Shown: one piece after another, positions 9,009-19,437 of the stretch
Layout of the letters: each line of letters starts with the position of its first letter
How positions within the stretch are numbered: the stretch's first letter is position 1
From: Novosphingobium aerophilum
GTDB lineage: Bacteria > Pseudomonadota > Alphaproteobacteria > Sphingomonadales > Sphingomonadaceae
Assembly: GCF_014230305.1 (NCBI RefSeq)
Contig: NZ_JACLAU010000011.1
Location: forward strand, 1-64,000
Length of the DNA: 64,000 bases
Direction: 5' to 3'
The notes under the pieces: generated by a model
Seen by the model: only the letters and a program-made list of their open reading frames with translations
The model's database searches: none
Told to the model about the DNA's origin: nothing
Made by a program: the position numbers and the translations under genes

Positions 9009-9739
9009 TGCGAAATCTCGTCAGCGGCGGGAACGGGAACGGTCTCGGCCTGGCCCGGACAGGGCCGATCGAGCGCGGCGAGGAAGGCGGGCGCCTGGGC
9101 CAGCAAGGCCCGGTCCCACTCCGCCGCCGTGACCCGGTGCCCCAGGCGGGCCAGGCTGGTCACCCCGAACTCGTCGATCCCGCAGGGCACGATCCCGCCG
9201 AAGTGCGAGAGGTCGGGATCGAGATTGACCGAGAAGCCGTGCATCGTCACCCAGCGGCGGATGCGGACACCGATTGCGCCGATCTTGGCTTCACGGCCAT
9301 CGATGTCGCGGGTCCAGATCCCGACGCGGCCCTCGGCCCGCCAGGATTCGACGCCGAACTCCGCCAGCGTGGCGATGACCCAGCCTTCGAGCGCGTGGAC
9401 AAAGCCCCGCACGTCGCGGGCGCGGGTCTTGAGATCGAGCAGCACGTAGCCGATGCGCTGCCCGGGACCGTGATAGGTGTAGCGGCCGCCGCGTCCGGCG
9501 CTGACCACCTCAAACCGCGGATCGAGCAGCTCGCCCGGCGCGGCGCTGGTCCCGGCGGTGTAGACCGGCGGATGTTCGAGCAGCCAGACCAGCTCGCGCG
9601 CCGTACCCTCGGCGATCGCGGCATTGCGCTCCGCCATGGCCTCCAGCGCGGCGCGATAGGGCACGAGATCCTGCTCGCGCCGCCATTCGATGGTGGCGGG
9701 CAGAGCGGCGGCAGGGTCGGGAAACGGGTCGACATGCAT
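9005..9739 (-). CDS. lipB: Octanoyl-ACP:protein octanoyltransferase
   Basis: LipB transfers the octanoyl chain from ACP to lipoyl domains, the first step of endogenous lipoate synthesis; LipA then inserts sulphur. The protein has 244 residues. Motifs are [12 protein letters not shown], the catalytic lysine block [21 protein letters not shown] and the catalytic cysteine block [15 protein letters not shown]. The ATG at 9739 is preferred to an in-frame TTG at 9775. It heads a tightly overlapping minus-strand run of five genes. lipA is not in the window. Confidence 0.95.
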   Translation of the reverse strand: MHVDPFPDPAAALPATIEWRREQDLVPYRAALEAMAERNAAIAEGTARELVWLLEHPPVYTAGTSAAPGELLDPRFEVVSAGRGGRYTYHGPGQRIGYVLLDLKTRARDVRGFVHALEGWVIATLAEFGVESWRAEGRVGIWTRDIDGREAKIGAIGVRIRRWVTMHGFSVNLDPDLSHFGGIVPCGIDEFGVTSLARLGHRVTAAEWDRALLAQAPAFLAALDRPCPGQAETVPVPAADEISQ

Positions 9740-9780
9740 CCTGCGTTGCGTGGCGCCATTCGCTGCGGTTATCAAGGGGC

Positions 9781-10599
9781 ATGGACAGCCCTTCCCCGCG
9801 CGCCACGCCGCGCTTCGACAGCAACCGCGCCTGGCAACAGGCCCTTGCCGCGATCTCGGCCAACCGGGAGGTGCTGCTGGCCCTGGCCGGCGTGTTCTTC
9901 CTGCTGCCCGGACTGGCCTTCTCGCTGCTGTTTCCGCAGCCCACCCCCCCGGCCGGCGCCGACCAGAAGGCGGCCGCCGCCTATCTGATGGACTACTACG
10001 GCCGGATGCTGCCCTATGCCCTGCCCGTGTTCGTGATGCAGGCCGGGGGCACGCTGGGCATGCTCACGCTGCTCACGGACCGCCGCCGGCCGACCGTGGC
10101 AGAGGCCATCCGGACCGGGTTCGGCGCGATTCTGCCCTATCTCGCCTCGCAACTGATCGTCGGCTTCGTGATGGGCATGGTCGCCGTGCTGATCATGGTC
10201 CTGTTCGTGATGCTCAACGCCAAGTCCTTCGGCGTCCTCGCGATGCTGATGATGCTGGTTTACGCGATCGTGTGCACGTCGCTCGCTGCGCCGGTCATCG
10301 CCGTGGAAGGCGTGCGCAACCCGATCCGGGCCCTGACCCGGTCCTGGCAACTGGTACGCGGCAACTCGCTGCGCCTCGCGTTCTTCCTGGTGCTGGTGCT
10401 GGTGGCGTCGAGCGTGGTGGTGATGGTCATCACCGCGCTGGGCGGAACCCTGCTCGGCCTGCTGTTGCCGCAGGCCTTTGCGGTGATCGGGGCTGCCGTC
10501 ATTTCGGCGACGCTCGGGGCCCTGCTGGCCCTGATCTTCGTCGCCATCCTGGCATCCACCCACGCCCAGTTGTCCGGGCCCGAGGCCCAGGGCGCCTGA
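9781..10599 (+). CDS. Polytopic membrane protein, GDPD-membrane-domain-like
   Basis: The gene encodes 272 residues with about six long hydrophobic helices. A conserved-looking amphipathic segment ([20 protein letters not shown]) resembles the re-entrant region of the glycerophosphodiesterase membrane-domain (YciC-like) family. It is divergent from lipB, with 41 bp between start codons. No catalytic domain is attached. The function is unknown. Confidence 0.6.
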   Translation: MDSPSPRATPRFDSNRAWQQALAAISANREVLLALAGVFFLLPGLAFSLLFPQPTPPAGADQKAAAAYLMDYYGRMLPYALPVFVMQAGGTLGMLTLLTDRRRPTVAEAIRTGFGAILPYLASQLIVGFVMGMVAVLIMVLFVMLNAKSFGVLAMLMMLVYAIVCTSLAAPVIAVEGVRNPIRALTRSWQLVRGNSLRLAFFLVLVLVASSVVVMVITALGGTLLGLLLPQAFAVIGAAVISATLGALLALIFVAILASTHAQLSGPEAQGA

Positions 10600-10616
10600 C
10601 CGCCCGGGCGGAGGGT

Positions 10617-11258
10617 TCAATCGGCGGGGTCGGCGTCCTTCCAGCCCCAGGAAAGGAAGCAGGGCGGCACGTTGCGCCATTCGATCGCCTTGTCGATCCG
10701 GCGGAAGTAGCGGGCCTTCAGCGCCTGTGCACGGGCGGTGAACTGATAGACCAGGAAGGCCCCACCAGAGCGCAGCACCCGGTGCGTCGCGGCGGCGATG
10801 GCCGGACCGACGCCTTCGGGCAGGGTCGAAAAGGGCAGTCCCGACAGCACGTAGTCCGCATGGTCATGACCATGGGCCCGGACGATCGCCTCGACATCGG
10901 CAGCCGAGCCATGGACGGCGACGAAGCGGCTGTCGGTGATGGTGCGGCGCAGGTAGTCGATGAAATCGGGATTGGTATCGATCACGATCAGTTGGCCATC
11001 GCGCCGCAGCCGGTCGAGCACCGGGCGGCAGAACGTCCCGACGCCGGGGCCATACTCGACGAACAGGCGGCAGTTGTCCCAATCGACCGGCGCCAGCATC
11101 CGGTCGATCGTGAAACGCGACGACGGGATGATCGATCCGACCATGACCGGATGGCGCAGGAAGCCCTCCAGAAACACGCCCTGCGGTCCCAGCCATTGCT
11201 TGATCCGGCGTTTCAGCCGGTGCGAGAGGGCCTGCGGGGCAAGATCGGATGACGGCAT
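10617..11258 (-). CDS. Class I SAM methyltransferase, phospholipid N-methyltransferase-like
   Basis: The gene encodes 213 residues from ATG 11258; an upstream in-frame start would add 23 residues. The segment FLEGFLRHPVMVGSIIPSSR followed by the SAM motif EYGPGVGTF and IDTNPDF is the pattern of Sinorhizobium-type phosphatidylethanolamine N-methyltransferase and related rRNA-dimethylase-like enzymes. Phosphatidylcholine synthesis is the likely pathway but is not proven. It converges on the preceding membrane gene across a 12-bp palindrome at 10600-10611. Confidence 0.65.
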   Translation of the reverse strand: MPSSDLAPQALSHRLKRRIKQWLGPQGVFLEGFLRHPVMVGSIIPSSRFTIDRMLAPVDWDNCRLFVEYGPGVGTFCRPVLDRLRRDGQLIVIDTNPDFIDYLRRTITDSRFVAVHGSAADVEAIVRAHGHDHADYVLSGLPFSTLPEGVGPAIAAATHRVLRSGGAFLVYQFTARAQALKARYFRRIDKAIEWRNVPPCFLSWGWKDADPAD

Positions 11259-11426
11259 CGGCTCTTTCTGTCTAAAGGCAGGTCGGGGCAGGTCGAAGAT
11301 GGATCGGGGTTTTTCCGGCGATTGCAAATTTGGCGGAGCAAGGCAAGCGCCCGACTGACGCGCGGGACCGGTTCTCCCGGGCCGCGCCGGACAGGCCGTT
11401 GCGTTGCGGCGCCGGGCCGCCGGCGG

Positions 11427-11771
11427 TCAGAGGATCTCGTGCACCCGGTCCTGCGGGCGGCACAGGCGCACGCCCCGTTCGGTCTCGACCAGCGGCCGCT
11501 CGATCAGGATCGGATCGGCCGCCATGGCCGCCAGCACGGTGGCATCGTCGGCATCGGGCAGCCCCTTCTCGGCCGCGTCGGTACCGCGCAGGCGCAAACC
11601 ATGCTGCGGAGTCAGCCCGGCGTCGCGATAGAGCTGGGCGAGCTTGTCCGCCGTCGGCGGCGCCTTCAGGTAGGCGATCACCGTCAGGTCAATCCCGGGG
11701 CTCTCCTGCAGGATCGCCAGGGTCTTGCGCGAGGTGCCGCAGGCCGGGTTGTGCCAGATCGTTGCCTTCAT
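11427..11771 (-). CDS. arsC: ArsC-family reductase (thioredoxin-fold arsenate reductase)
   Basis: The gene encodes 114 residues. The catalytic motif NPACGTSRKTL holds the redox Cys near residue 11. The helix-strand order with LIERPLVE and a downstream Arg block is typical of the glutaredoxin-dependent ArsC/Spx-like family. Members reduce arsenate; some have other roles, and no other ars gene is adjacent, so the arsenate role is by homology only. A GAGGA ribosome site precedes the ATG. The gene lies 35 nt after the 2Fe-2S gene and may be co-transcribed with it. Confidence 0.8.
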   Translation of the reverse strand: MKATIWHNPACGTSRKTLAILQESPGIDLTVIAYLKAPPTADKLAQLYRDAGLTPQHGLRLRGTDAAEKGLPDADDATVLAAMAADPILIERPLVETERGVRLCRPQDRVHEIL

Positions 11772-11806
11772 CTTGTCCTCGTGCCGGGCGCAGCGGCCCG
11801 GGGTTG

Positions 11807-12325
11807 CTAGTCGAGCGGCGCCGGCGCGGATTCGCCGGGCCGGACGGGAGCCGGGGTTGTCGCCGTGACCGGCCCGGTCACCCGGCGCACCGCGGCGAGC
11901 AGGCGCGGATAGACCCCGCACCGGCAGACGTTGCCCAGGGCCGAGCGCACGTCACCGTCGCTGGGCCGGGGGTTGCGGGCGAGCAGGCCGGCGATCGCCA
12001 CGACCAGCCCCGGGGTGCAGAACCCGCACTGGATCGCCTGCTCGTCGATCAGCGCCTGGATCACCGGATGCCGCGCCGCGCCGGGGGTGCGCCGGGCCAG
12101 CGCCTCGATGGTGGTGACCGATCGCCCCTCGGCCTCGGCCAGGGACAGCGTACAGGACGGCAGTGGCTCGCCATCGACCAGGACCAGGCAGGCGCCGCAG
12201 TCACCCGTGCCGCAGCCGTACTTGGTGCCGGTGAGATTGGCGACATCGCGCAGGGCCCACAGCAGCGGCATCTCGGGATCGAGCGCGAAATCGACCGGCT
12301 GGTCATTGAGGACAAGGCTCGGCAT
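11807..12325 (-). CDS. (2Fe-2S)-binding small subunit of a xanthine dehydrogenase-family enzyme
   Basis: The gene encodes 172 residues. The N-terminal ferredoxin-like domain binds one cluster through C38, C43, C46 and a later Cys (LPSCTLS). The helical C-terminal domain binds the second through CGFC and CRCG. This is the IorA/aldehyde-oxidoreductase alpha subunit pattern, which passes electrons from a molybdenum subunit to c-type cytochromes. No molybdopterin subunit gene lies next to it, which is unusual. The C-terminus ends in a Pro/Ala-rich tail. Confidence 0.85.
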   Translation of the reverse strand: MPSLVLNDQPVDFALDPEMPLLWALRDVANLTGTKYGCGTGDCGACLVLVDGEPLPSCTLSLAEAEGRSVTTIEALARRTPGAARHPVIQALIDEQAIQCGFCTPGLVVAIAGLLARNPRPSDGDVRSALGNVCRCGVYPRLLAAVRRVTGPVTATTPAPVRPGESAPAPLD

Positions 12326-12564
12326 GGCCTCTGCCTAGCGCCGTGGCGCGGTTTGGGACAAGCCCTGTTCCCGGACCATCCCCGATGGCCGGACGCCGCC
12401 ACGGCGACGGTGCCGGTGAAGCGCCTGAACCCACGACCCGGTTTACACCGCGCCATCCTGCCGCCATGGCGCGCGCAGCCCCGGCCGCACCCCCGGGGGA
12501 GCAAGACTTCATTATCCGTTTCAGGTAAGATAGAGACGGCCGGACCACGGGGAACACCGAGATC

Positions 12565-13821
12565 ATGCAGCGCACCGACCAGACCGCGGGACAGGGCCGC
12601 GTCGAGGACATTGCGGTCTCGATCGTCATGCCGTGCCTGAACGAGGCGCAGTCGCTGGCGCACTGCATCGCCAATGCGCGCGAGGCGCTGGCCCGGATCG
12701 AGGCCACCTATGGCCTGACCGGGGAAATCGTCATCGCCGACAACGGGTCAACCGACGGCAGCCAGGCCCTGGCCCAGGGGCTGGGCGCCCGGGTCGTGCC
12801 GGTGGCGCGCAAGGGCTATGGCGCGGCGCTGATCGGCGGCTTCGATGCCGCCGCCGGGCGCTTCCTGGTGATGGGCGATGCCGACGGGTCCTATGACTTC
12901 ATCGACAGCGTGGCGATGGTCGGCCGCCTGGTCGATGGCGCCGACCTGTGCATGGGATCGCGTTTCCAGGGCGGGATCAAGCCCGGGGCGATGCCCTGGA
13001 AGAACCGCTACATCGGCAATCCGGCGCTGACCGGAATCCTCAACCTGTTCTTCCGCACCGGGGTCGACGATGCCCATTGCGGGCTGCGCGCGATCCGGCG
13101 CGAGGCCTATGCCGGACTGGCGCTGGAAAGCACCGGGATGGAATTCGCCAGCGAGATGGTGATCAAGGCCAGCCTCAAGCGCCTGCGCATCGACGAGGTC
13201 CCGGCCACGCTTTCGCCCGACCTGCGTGACCGCCCGCCCCATCTGCGCCCGTGGCGGGACGGGTGGCGGCATCTGCGCTACCTGTTCATGCTCAGCCCGA
13301 CCTGGGCCTTCGGCGTACCGGCCCTTTTGCTGATCGCGCTGGGCACATGGATCCTCCTGATCGCGGCCCTGCACGACCTTGGCATCCTGGGCGGACCGGT
13401 CCATTTCGGGGTGAGCTGGACGATCCTGGCCACGTTCATGGTCACCACCGGGCACTTCGCGGCCATCATGGCCCTGGCCACCCATCTTTACGGGGTGACC
13501 GCCGGGTTCCGCCCGCTGCGCCCGATCCTGCGCCGCTTCGAACGCGTGCTGACCCTGGAAAGCGCGCTGGTCGCGGGGGGGCTGCTGATCGCCGGTTCGT
13601 TGCTGGGGCTGACCGGGGTGGGTGTCTGGTGGGGTGCGAACAACTTCGGCGCGCTGCCGACCACCCTGCCGCTGCTGCTGGCAATCGCGGCGGGGGTGAT
13701 CGGGTTCCAGACCTTGCTGGGCGGGGTGCTGGTGTCGGTGATCGCCGGCCATCGCGCGCAGTTCACGCCGGCCCAGCCCGAGGCGCCCGCCGCACCGCCC
13801 CCGCTGCGGGCCGCGGCCTGA
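12565..13821 (+). CDS. Family 2 glycosyltransferase with C-terminal membrane helices
   Basis: The gene encodes 418 residues. The N-terminal GT2 domain has VSIVMPCLNEAQS, NGSTDGS, the DXD-like GDADGSYDF and the HCGLRAIRREAY block; this resembles dolichyl/undecaprenyl-phosphate sugar transferases (DPM1/GtrB type). The C-terminal 200 residues contain about four transmembrane helices. It is likely to load a sugar onto a polyprenyl phosphate at the inner membrane. A GtrA-family gene and a methyltransferase follow in the same direction, a common lipid-linked sugar export set. Confidence 0.85.
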   Translation: MQRTDQTAGQGRVEDIAVSIVMPCLNEAQSLAHCIANAREALARIEATYGLTGEIVIADNGSTDGSQALAQGLGARVVPVARKGYGAALIGGFDAAAGRFLVMGDADGSYDFIDSVAMVGRLVDGADLCMGSRFQGGIKPGAMPWKNRYIGNPALTGILNLFFRTGVDDAHCGLRAIRREAYAGLALESTGMEFASEMVIKASLKRLRIDEVPATLSPDLRDRPPHLRPWRDGWRHLRYLFMLSPTWAFGVPALLLIALGTWILLIAALHDLGILGGPVHFGVSWTILATFMVTTGHFAAIMALATHLYGVTAGFRPLRPILRRFERVLTLESALVAGGLLIAGSLLGLTGVGVWWGANNFGALPTTLPLLLAIAAGVIGFQTLLGGVLVSVIAGHRAQFTPAQPEAPAAPPPLRAAA

Positions 13822-13860
13822 GCGTGCCGGTCTGATCGCGCCCGGCAGACCGTGCCGCCC

Positions 13861-14271
13861 ATGCCTCCCGCCGATTTCGCCCGCCGCCACGGTGGCGAGC
13901 TGATCCGCTTCCTGGCGGTCGGCGGCGCCTCGGCGCTGCTCAACACCGCGATCATCGTCGCTCTGACCGAGCTGCTGCGGGTCGACTACCTGATCGCCTA
14001 CGCCCTCTGCTTCGTGCTGGTCACGCTGTTCGGCTTCATCGCCAACCGGCGCTGGTCCTTCGCGCTGGCGGGCGGCGTGCAACGGCGCGAGGTGGTGCGC
14101 TATTACGGCGTCACCGTGGCGGGGACCCTCGCCGCCATGGCGGCGAGCCGGGGGCTGGTCGCGCTGGGCCTGCACTATGGCCTGGCGGTGTTCCTTTCCG
14201 CCGGGGTCCTGGCCCCGTTCAACTTCGTGGCGCACCGCTGGTTCAGCTTCGCCCCGGAGCGACGCCCGTGA
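13861..14271 (+). CDS. GtrA-family membrane protein
   Basis: The gene encodes 136 residues (GTG 13852 is an alternative start). Four transmembrane helices with RFLAVGGASALLNT at the first and GFIANRRWSF in the middle are the GtrA/DPMS-like signature. GtrA proteins are thought to flip or help transfer polyprenyl-linked sugars made by a GT2 partner, here the upstream gene. The stop overlaps the GTG of the next gene (GTGA). Confidence 0.85.
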   Translation: MPPADFARRHGGELIRFLAVGGASALLNTAIIVALTELLRVDYLIAYALCFVLVTLFGFIANRRWSFALAGGVQRREVVRYYGVTVAGTLAAMAASRGLVALGLHYGLAVFLSAGVLAPFNFVAHRWFSFAPERRP

Positions 14272-15146
14272 CCGCCCCGCCCTGCGCCGCCCGGCCCGGC
14301 GATTGTCGCTATGGCACGGCCCCGGAGCTGGTGCTCGACACCGGCAACCACCACATGCCGCAGGTCGAGATCTGGCGCTGCACCGCCTGCGGCCACGGTG
14401 TCACCCGGCCGGCCATGGCCGATGTCTCGCCGCTCTATGCCGGGCGCGAAAGCGACGATTACCTGGCCCGGGACAGCGGCTGGATCCAGTCGCTCAAGCG
14501 CATCGCGACCCGGCGCCTGGCGCGACGATTGATCGCCTTCGCCCCTGCGCCGCCGCGCCGGATCGCGGATTTCGGCACGGGCAACGGCATGCTGGCCCGC
14601 GCGCTCGCCGATGCCGCCGGTCCGGACGCCACGGTCCACGCGCTGGATTTCTTCGACGATCCGCCGGGACCGCTCGATCCGGTGCGCTATGCCAGCTTCG
14701 CTGCCGCGGCGCCGCTGCACGGCACGATGGACCTGGTCACCTGCTTCCATGTGCTGGAACACGACGATGATTCCGCCGCCATGCTGGCCCGGGTGCTCGC
14801 CTTCGTCCGCCCGGGCGGCACGCTGGTGATCGAAGTCCCCAATGTCGACTGCGTCTGGAACCCCTGGTTCGGCAAGGCCTGCGCCAACTGGTACGCCCCG
14901 TTCCACCGGGTCCACTTCACCCGCGCCAGCCTGCGCGCGCTGCTGGTCCGGCAGGGACTGGAGATCGTGGCCGAGCAGGACATCTGCGGCCCGACCTTCG
15001 CCCTGTCGCTGGCGCAATGGCTGGCGGTCCGCCCGAACGGCCTGCTGTTCGCCCTCGCGCTGGGGCTGCGCCCGTTGCAATGGGTAGCCGAACGGCTCAC
15101 CCGGCGACCCAGCGCCCTGCGGATCATCGCGCGGCGGCCGGGCTAG
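14268..15146 (+). CDS. Class I SAM-dependent methyltransferase (zinc-ribbon N-terminus)
   Basis: The gene encodes 292 residues from a GTG overlapping the gtrA-like stop. The N-terminus has Cys pairs (about residue 5, residue 13, then CTAC near residue 44) suggesting a small metal-binding region. The SAM motif is ADFGTGNGML, then ALDFFD and a post-motif VTCFHVLEH. This layout occurs in sugar or lipid methyltransferases of envelope glycan clusters. The role is inferred from coupling with GT2 and GtrA genes; the substrate is unknown. Confidence 0.75.
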   Translation: MTAPPCAARPGDCRYGTAPELVLDTGNHHMPQVEIWRCTACGHGVTRPAMADVSPLYAGRESDDYLARDSGWIQSLKRIATRRLARRLIAFAPAPPRRIADFGTGNGMLARALADAAGPDATVHALDFFDDPPGPLDPVRYASFAAAAPLHGTMDLVTCFHVLEHDDDSAAMLARVLAFVRPGGTLVIEVPNVDCVWNPWFGKACANWYAPFHRVHFTRASLRALLVRQGLEIVAEQDICGPTFALSLAQWLAVRPNGLLFALALGLRPLQWVAERLTRRPSALRIIARRPG

Positions 15147-15222
15147 AACCTGTCCTGTTCGGCGCTACCCGGAACGACCGAACCGGCTGCGGCGCGACCG
15201 GATCGCGAAACCGGGACGGCGG

Positions 15223-16359
15223 CTAGAGGCCCAGGCGGGCGCAGATTGCCGCGTAGGACGACGCGAACGACAGCCTTCGCTCGTGGCGGGCGTACCAGTC
15301 GTGGACCGAGCGGCGCAGCCCGTCCCCGCCGGCCAGGGCCTGGCCGATCGCCCGGGCGAGCGCAGCCGGGCTCGGGTCCGGGGCAACAAAGCCGTTCTCG
15401 CCCTCGTCGACCAGTTCGACCGCCGAATTGTCGGGTCCCGCGACGAGCACCACCGGCACCCCGCGCGCGGCCGCCTCGACCACGACCATGCCATAGCCTT
15501 CGCGCTCGGACGGCTGGACCATGACGGCGGCCTCGGCCTGCAGGCGTTCCAGTTCCTCGTTGGAAACAAAGCCCGGCAGCGCGATCTGCCCGGTCAGGCC
15601 GAGCGCGGCGATGCGGCTGCGGACCCGCTCCAGATCGGGACCGCGACCCAACAGCACCGCGCGGACCTGCGGATCGTCGCGCATCACCAGGGCCAGCGCC
15701 TCGACCAGCAGCAGGACCCGCTTTTCCGGGATCATGCGCCCGGCATAGAGCACCAGCGGCGGCCGGGCCGCCGGCTGCGGAACGTGGGCCGGGCCGCTGT
15801 ACTGGCCATCCAGCACGGTGACCGGCCCGACCCCCAGCGCCTCGGCCCGGTGGGCATGGAGCCGGGCGAGGGCGAAGGGCACCTGCGGCACGAAAGCGCA
15901 GAAGCGCTGCACCCACCAGCCGACCGTACCGCCCAGGGGGCCAAGGTACTGCCGCCAGTAATCGCGGGTCCAGACCTCGATCCAGTCGACCGCCACGCGA
16001 TAGCGGAAGAACGGGCTGAGCAGCCCGGTGGCGAGCAGCGAGAAGAACGGGAACGAGCAGCCGTGGACCACATCGTAACGGCGGCCATGTCGCAGCAGGT
16101 GCCAGAACACGCCCAGCCCGAACACCAGCGGCGGCAGGACGCGCCGCTTGCCATCGGTATAGAGGGCCAGACGCGGGCCGACCGCGATGACCTCAACCCC
16201 CGGCAGGTCGGGCGCTTGACCCGCATCCCATTGCCGCAGCGTCAGATAGGTCACACGGATGCCCCGGGCGGCGTGAGCCTCGGCCAGTTGGCGATAGACC
16301 CGCTCGGCGCCTCCGATCGTCCAGGGATACAGACAGTCATAGACGATGCAGACGTGCAC
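15223..16359 (-). CDS. Family 4 glycosyltransferase
   Basis: The gene encodes 378 residues from GTG 16359, which has GAGG upstream and begins directly at the Rossmann strand VHVCIVYD; ATG 16395 is an alternative. The N-terminal domain has GGAERVYRQLAEAH; the C-terminal GT-B domain has LYAGRMIPEKR and QPSEREGYGMVVVEAAA, the retaining GT4 signature. It converges on the methyltransferase at 14268-15146 with 76 bp between. It probably belongs to envelope polysaccharide synthesis. Confidence 0.85.
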   Translation of the reverse strand: MHVCIVYDCLYPWTIGGAERVYRQLAEAHAARGIRVTYLTLRQWDAGQAPDLPGVEVIAVGPRLALYTDGKRRVLPPLVFGLGVFWHLLRHGRRYDVVHGCSFPFFSLLATGLLSPFFRYRVAVDWIEVWTRDYWRQYLGPLGGTVGWWVQRFCAFVPQVPFALARLHAHRAEALGVGPVTVLDGQYSGPAHVPQPAARPPLVLYAGRMIPEKRVLLLVEALALVMRDDPQVRAVLLGRGPDLERVRSRIAALGLTGQIALPGFVSNEELERLQAEAAVMVQPSEREGYGMVVVEAAARGVPVVLVAGPDNSAVELVDEGENGFVAPDPSPAALARAIGQALAGGDGLRRSVHDWYARHERRLSFASSYAAICARLGL

Positions 16360-16442
16360 GCGGGTTGCCTCAGGCGGGTCGGTCGGGCCCTGCATAACGA
16401 GGCCGGCATGCGGGGGGAAGGGCGCGCCCGGTCCGGGTCGGC

Positions 16443-17075
16443 TCAGCGCCGGCTTTCCACCGCCATGCGCACCGCCAGCGCGGCCAGGACGGTGCCCATC
16501 AGCCAGCGCTGCACCAGGGCAAAGCCCGGTCGCCGCGTGAGGAACCCGGCGACCGCGGCGGCCCAGCAGGCGATCGTGGCGTTGACCGCGGCGCTGATCG
16601 CGATCTGCACCGACCCCAGCACCAGCGCCTGGCCGAGCACGCTGCCGCGCGCCGGATCGATGAACTGCGGCAGCAGCGACAGGTACATCACCGCGATCTT
16701 GGGGTTGAGCAGGTTGGTGACCAGTCCCATCGTGAACAGCCGGCGCGGGCTGTCGACGGGGAGCTGGCGCACCGCGAAGGGCGAGCGTCCGCCCGGGCGT
16801 ACCGCCTGCCAGGCCAGCCACAGCAGATAGGCCGCACCGGTGAGCCGGATCGCGTCATAGGCGAAAGGCACGGCCAGCAGCAGCGCGGTCAGACCGAAGG
16901 CCGCGCTCAGCATGTAGACGACGAAGCCGAGCAGCACGCCGCCGAGCGAGATCAGCCCGGCCATCCGCCCCTGGCAGATCGAGCGCGAGACCAGGTACAT
17001 CATGTTCGGGCCGGGGGTCAGGACCATGCCCAGGGCCAGGGCGGCGAAGGCAAGCAGACTGGCAAGCGAGGGCAT
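16443..17075 (-). CDS. LysE/RhtB-family amino acid exporter
   Basis: The gene encodes 210 residues with six predicted transmembrane helices. The N-terminal GMVLTPGPNMMYLVSRS is the diagnostic LysE/RhtB block, and GLVTNLLNPKIAVMYLSLLPQF is the second. Such proteins export amino acids or homoserine lactones. Its ribosome-binding GGGAG lies at the base of a perfect 12-bp hairpin (17086-17117), which might limit translation. Confidence 0.85.
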   Translation of the reverse strand: MPSLASLLAFAALALGMVLTPGPNMMYLVSRSICQGRMAGLISLGGVLLGFVVYMLSAAFGLTALLLAVPFAYDAIRLTGAAYLLWLAWQAVRPGGRSPFAVRQLPVDSPRRLFTMGLVTNLLNPKIAVMYLSLLPQFIDPARGSVLGQALVLGSVQIAISAAVNATIACWAAAVAGFLTRRPGFALVQRWLMGTVLAALAVRMAVESRR

Positions 17076-17085
17076 CGGCGGGACT

Positions 17086-17117
17086 CCCGGCCGGGGCAGT
17101 GTGGCGCCCCGGCCGGG
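17086..17117 (-). terminator. 12-bp perfect hairpin between hemerythrin and LysE genes
   Basis: Arms 17086-17097 (CCCGGCCGGGGC) and 17106-17117 are exact inverse complements with an 8-nt loop. On the minus strand it follows the hemerythrin stop by 44 nt and precedes the lysE start by 10 nt. No T-tract follows. It could terminate the upstream gene or attenuate the downstream one. Confidence 0.5.
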
Positions 17118-17161
17118 TTGTCCCTAGCAGGCTGGCCCCGGTGGGACCATGCCGGGCTGCC

Positions 17162-17776
17162 TTACCGGGCCCCGGGCGCGCTGTCCGACCCGAAGCTCTC
17201 CGCCGCCTGCTGCATCGTCGCGCGCCAGGGCGTCTCGTCGGCCCCGCCCTGGGCATAGCGATCGAACTCCTCGAGGAAGCGCCGGGTCAGACGCTGGCGC
17301 TCGTCCGCGGGCAGGTTCTGCTGCAGCTCGGGAAACCAGGTCCCCTCCTCCTCGTAGGCGTGATGCAGCACGGCGCCCTGGATATGCTCCAGCTTTTCAC
17401 GCCACGCCTTGCCCATCGGATCGAGGGGCTCGAGCAGGGCCAGTTCGACCTTGGTCATCGCCTGCTCCTCATAGGCCATGGTGGCGTGGGCCTTGCCGCC
17501 GTGATCGGCCAGCGCGGGGTACAGGACGCTCTCTTCGGCATTGGCATGGCCGGTCAGCAGGACTTGCAGCGCCTTGAGCGCGGACTGCCGGCTCTGCGCA
17601 TCGGGGGCGGTCAGGGCGCGGCTGAAGTGCTGTTCGATCTGGCGATGATGGTCGATCACCAGCGCCAGCCAATCGCCGTTGCCGGCTGCCGCCTGGGCGA
17701 GGCGGCGGGCGTTGTCGCGGTCTTCCGCGGTTTCGGGGGGCATGATCGCCGAGGCAAGCTTGTCGAGGAAGGACAT
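17162..17776 (-). CDS. Hemerythrin HHE cation-binding domain protein
   Basis: The gene encodes 204 residues from ATG 17776 (a GTG six bases upstream is possible). The four-helix hemerythrin-like pattern is VIDHHRQIEQHF, LLTGHANAEESVLYP, YEEQAMTKVELALL and VLHHAYEEEGTWFPEL, giving the His/Glu ligands of a di-iron site. Such proteins store or sense oxygen, nitric oxide or iron; the role here is unknown. It lies between fumC and lysE on the same strand. Confidence 0.85.
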   Translation of the reverse strand: MSFLDKLASAIMPPETAEDRDNARRLAQAAAGNGDWLALVIDHHRQIEQHFSRALTAPDAQSRQSALKALQVLLTGHANAEESVLYPALADHGGKAHATMAYEEQAMTKVELALLEPLDPMGKAWREKLEHIQGAVLHHAYEEEGTWFPELQQNLPADERQRLTRRFLEEFDRYAQGGADETPWRATMQQAAESFGSDSAPGAR

Positions 17777-17849
17777 GGGCACTCTCCGGAAGGGGTTAGA
17801 CCTCCCACCAATCCGCCGGGCGGCCGTCCTGTTCCGCCGGCAGGTGCGA

Positions 17850-19232
<1,383 letters not shown>

Positions 19233-19437
19233 CGCCCAATGCTCCTCCGTGAGTGCGCCTCGATGGGGTGCGACCACTGTGCGGCCGGGCACGACAATTG
19301 GCGACAAAAATCCTCCCGCACGGCATAGTTGCGCGACAAGGCCTCCCTAAAGCGAGCCTCAGGAAGCCGCCCGGCCGCCCGTCTGCCCCTCTCTCCCCTC
19401 CCAGGGCACCGGCGGCTTCCACCACCAGGAGATGGAC

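Noticed and set aside
9740..9775. Longer lipB from TTG 9775
   Set aside because: The extra 12 residues show no homology and the TTG has no convincing ribosome site; ATG 9739 is preferred.
10600..10611. 12-bp palindrome CCGCCCGGGCGG as a regulatory site
   Set aside because: It lies between convergent stops and is short and purely G/C; at most a weak terminator.
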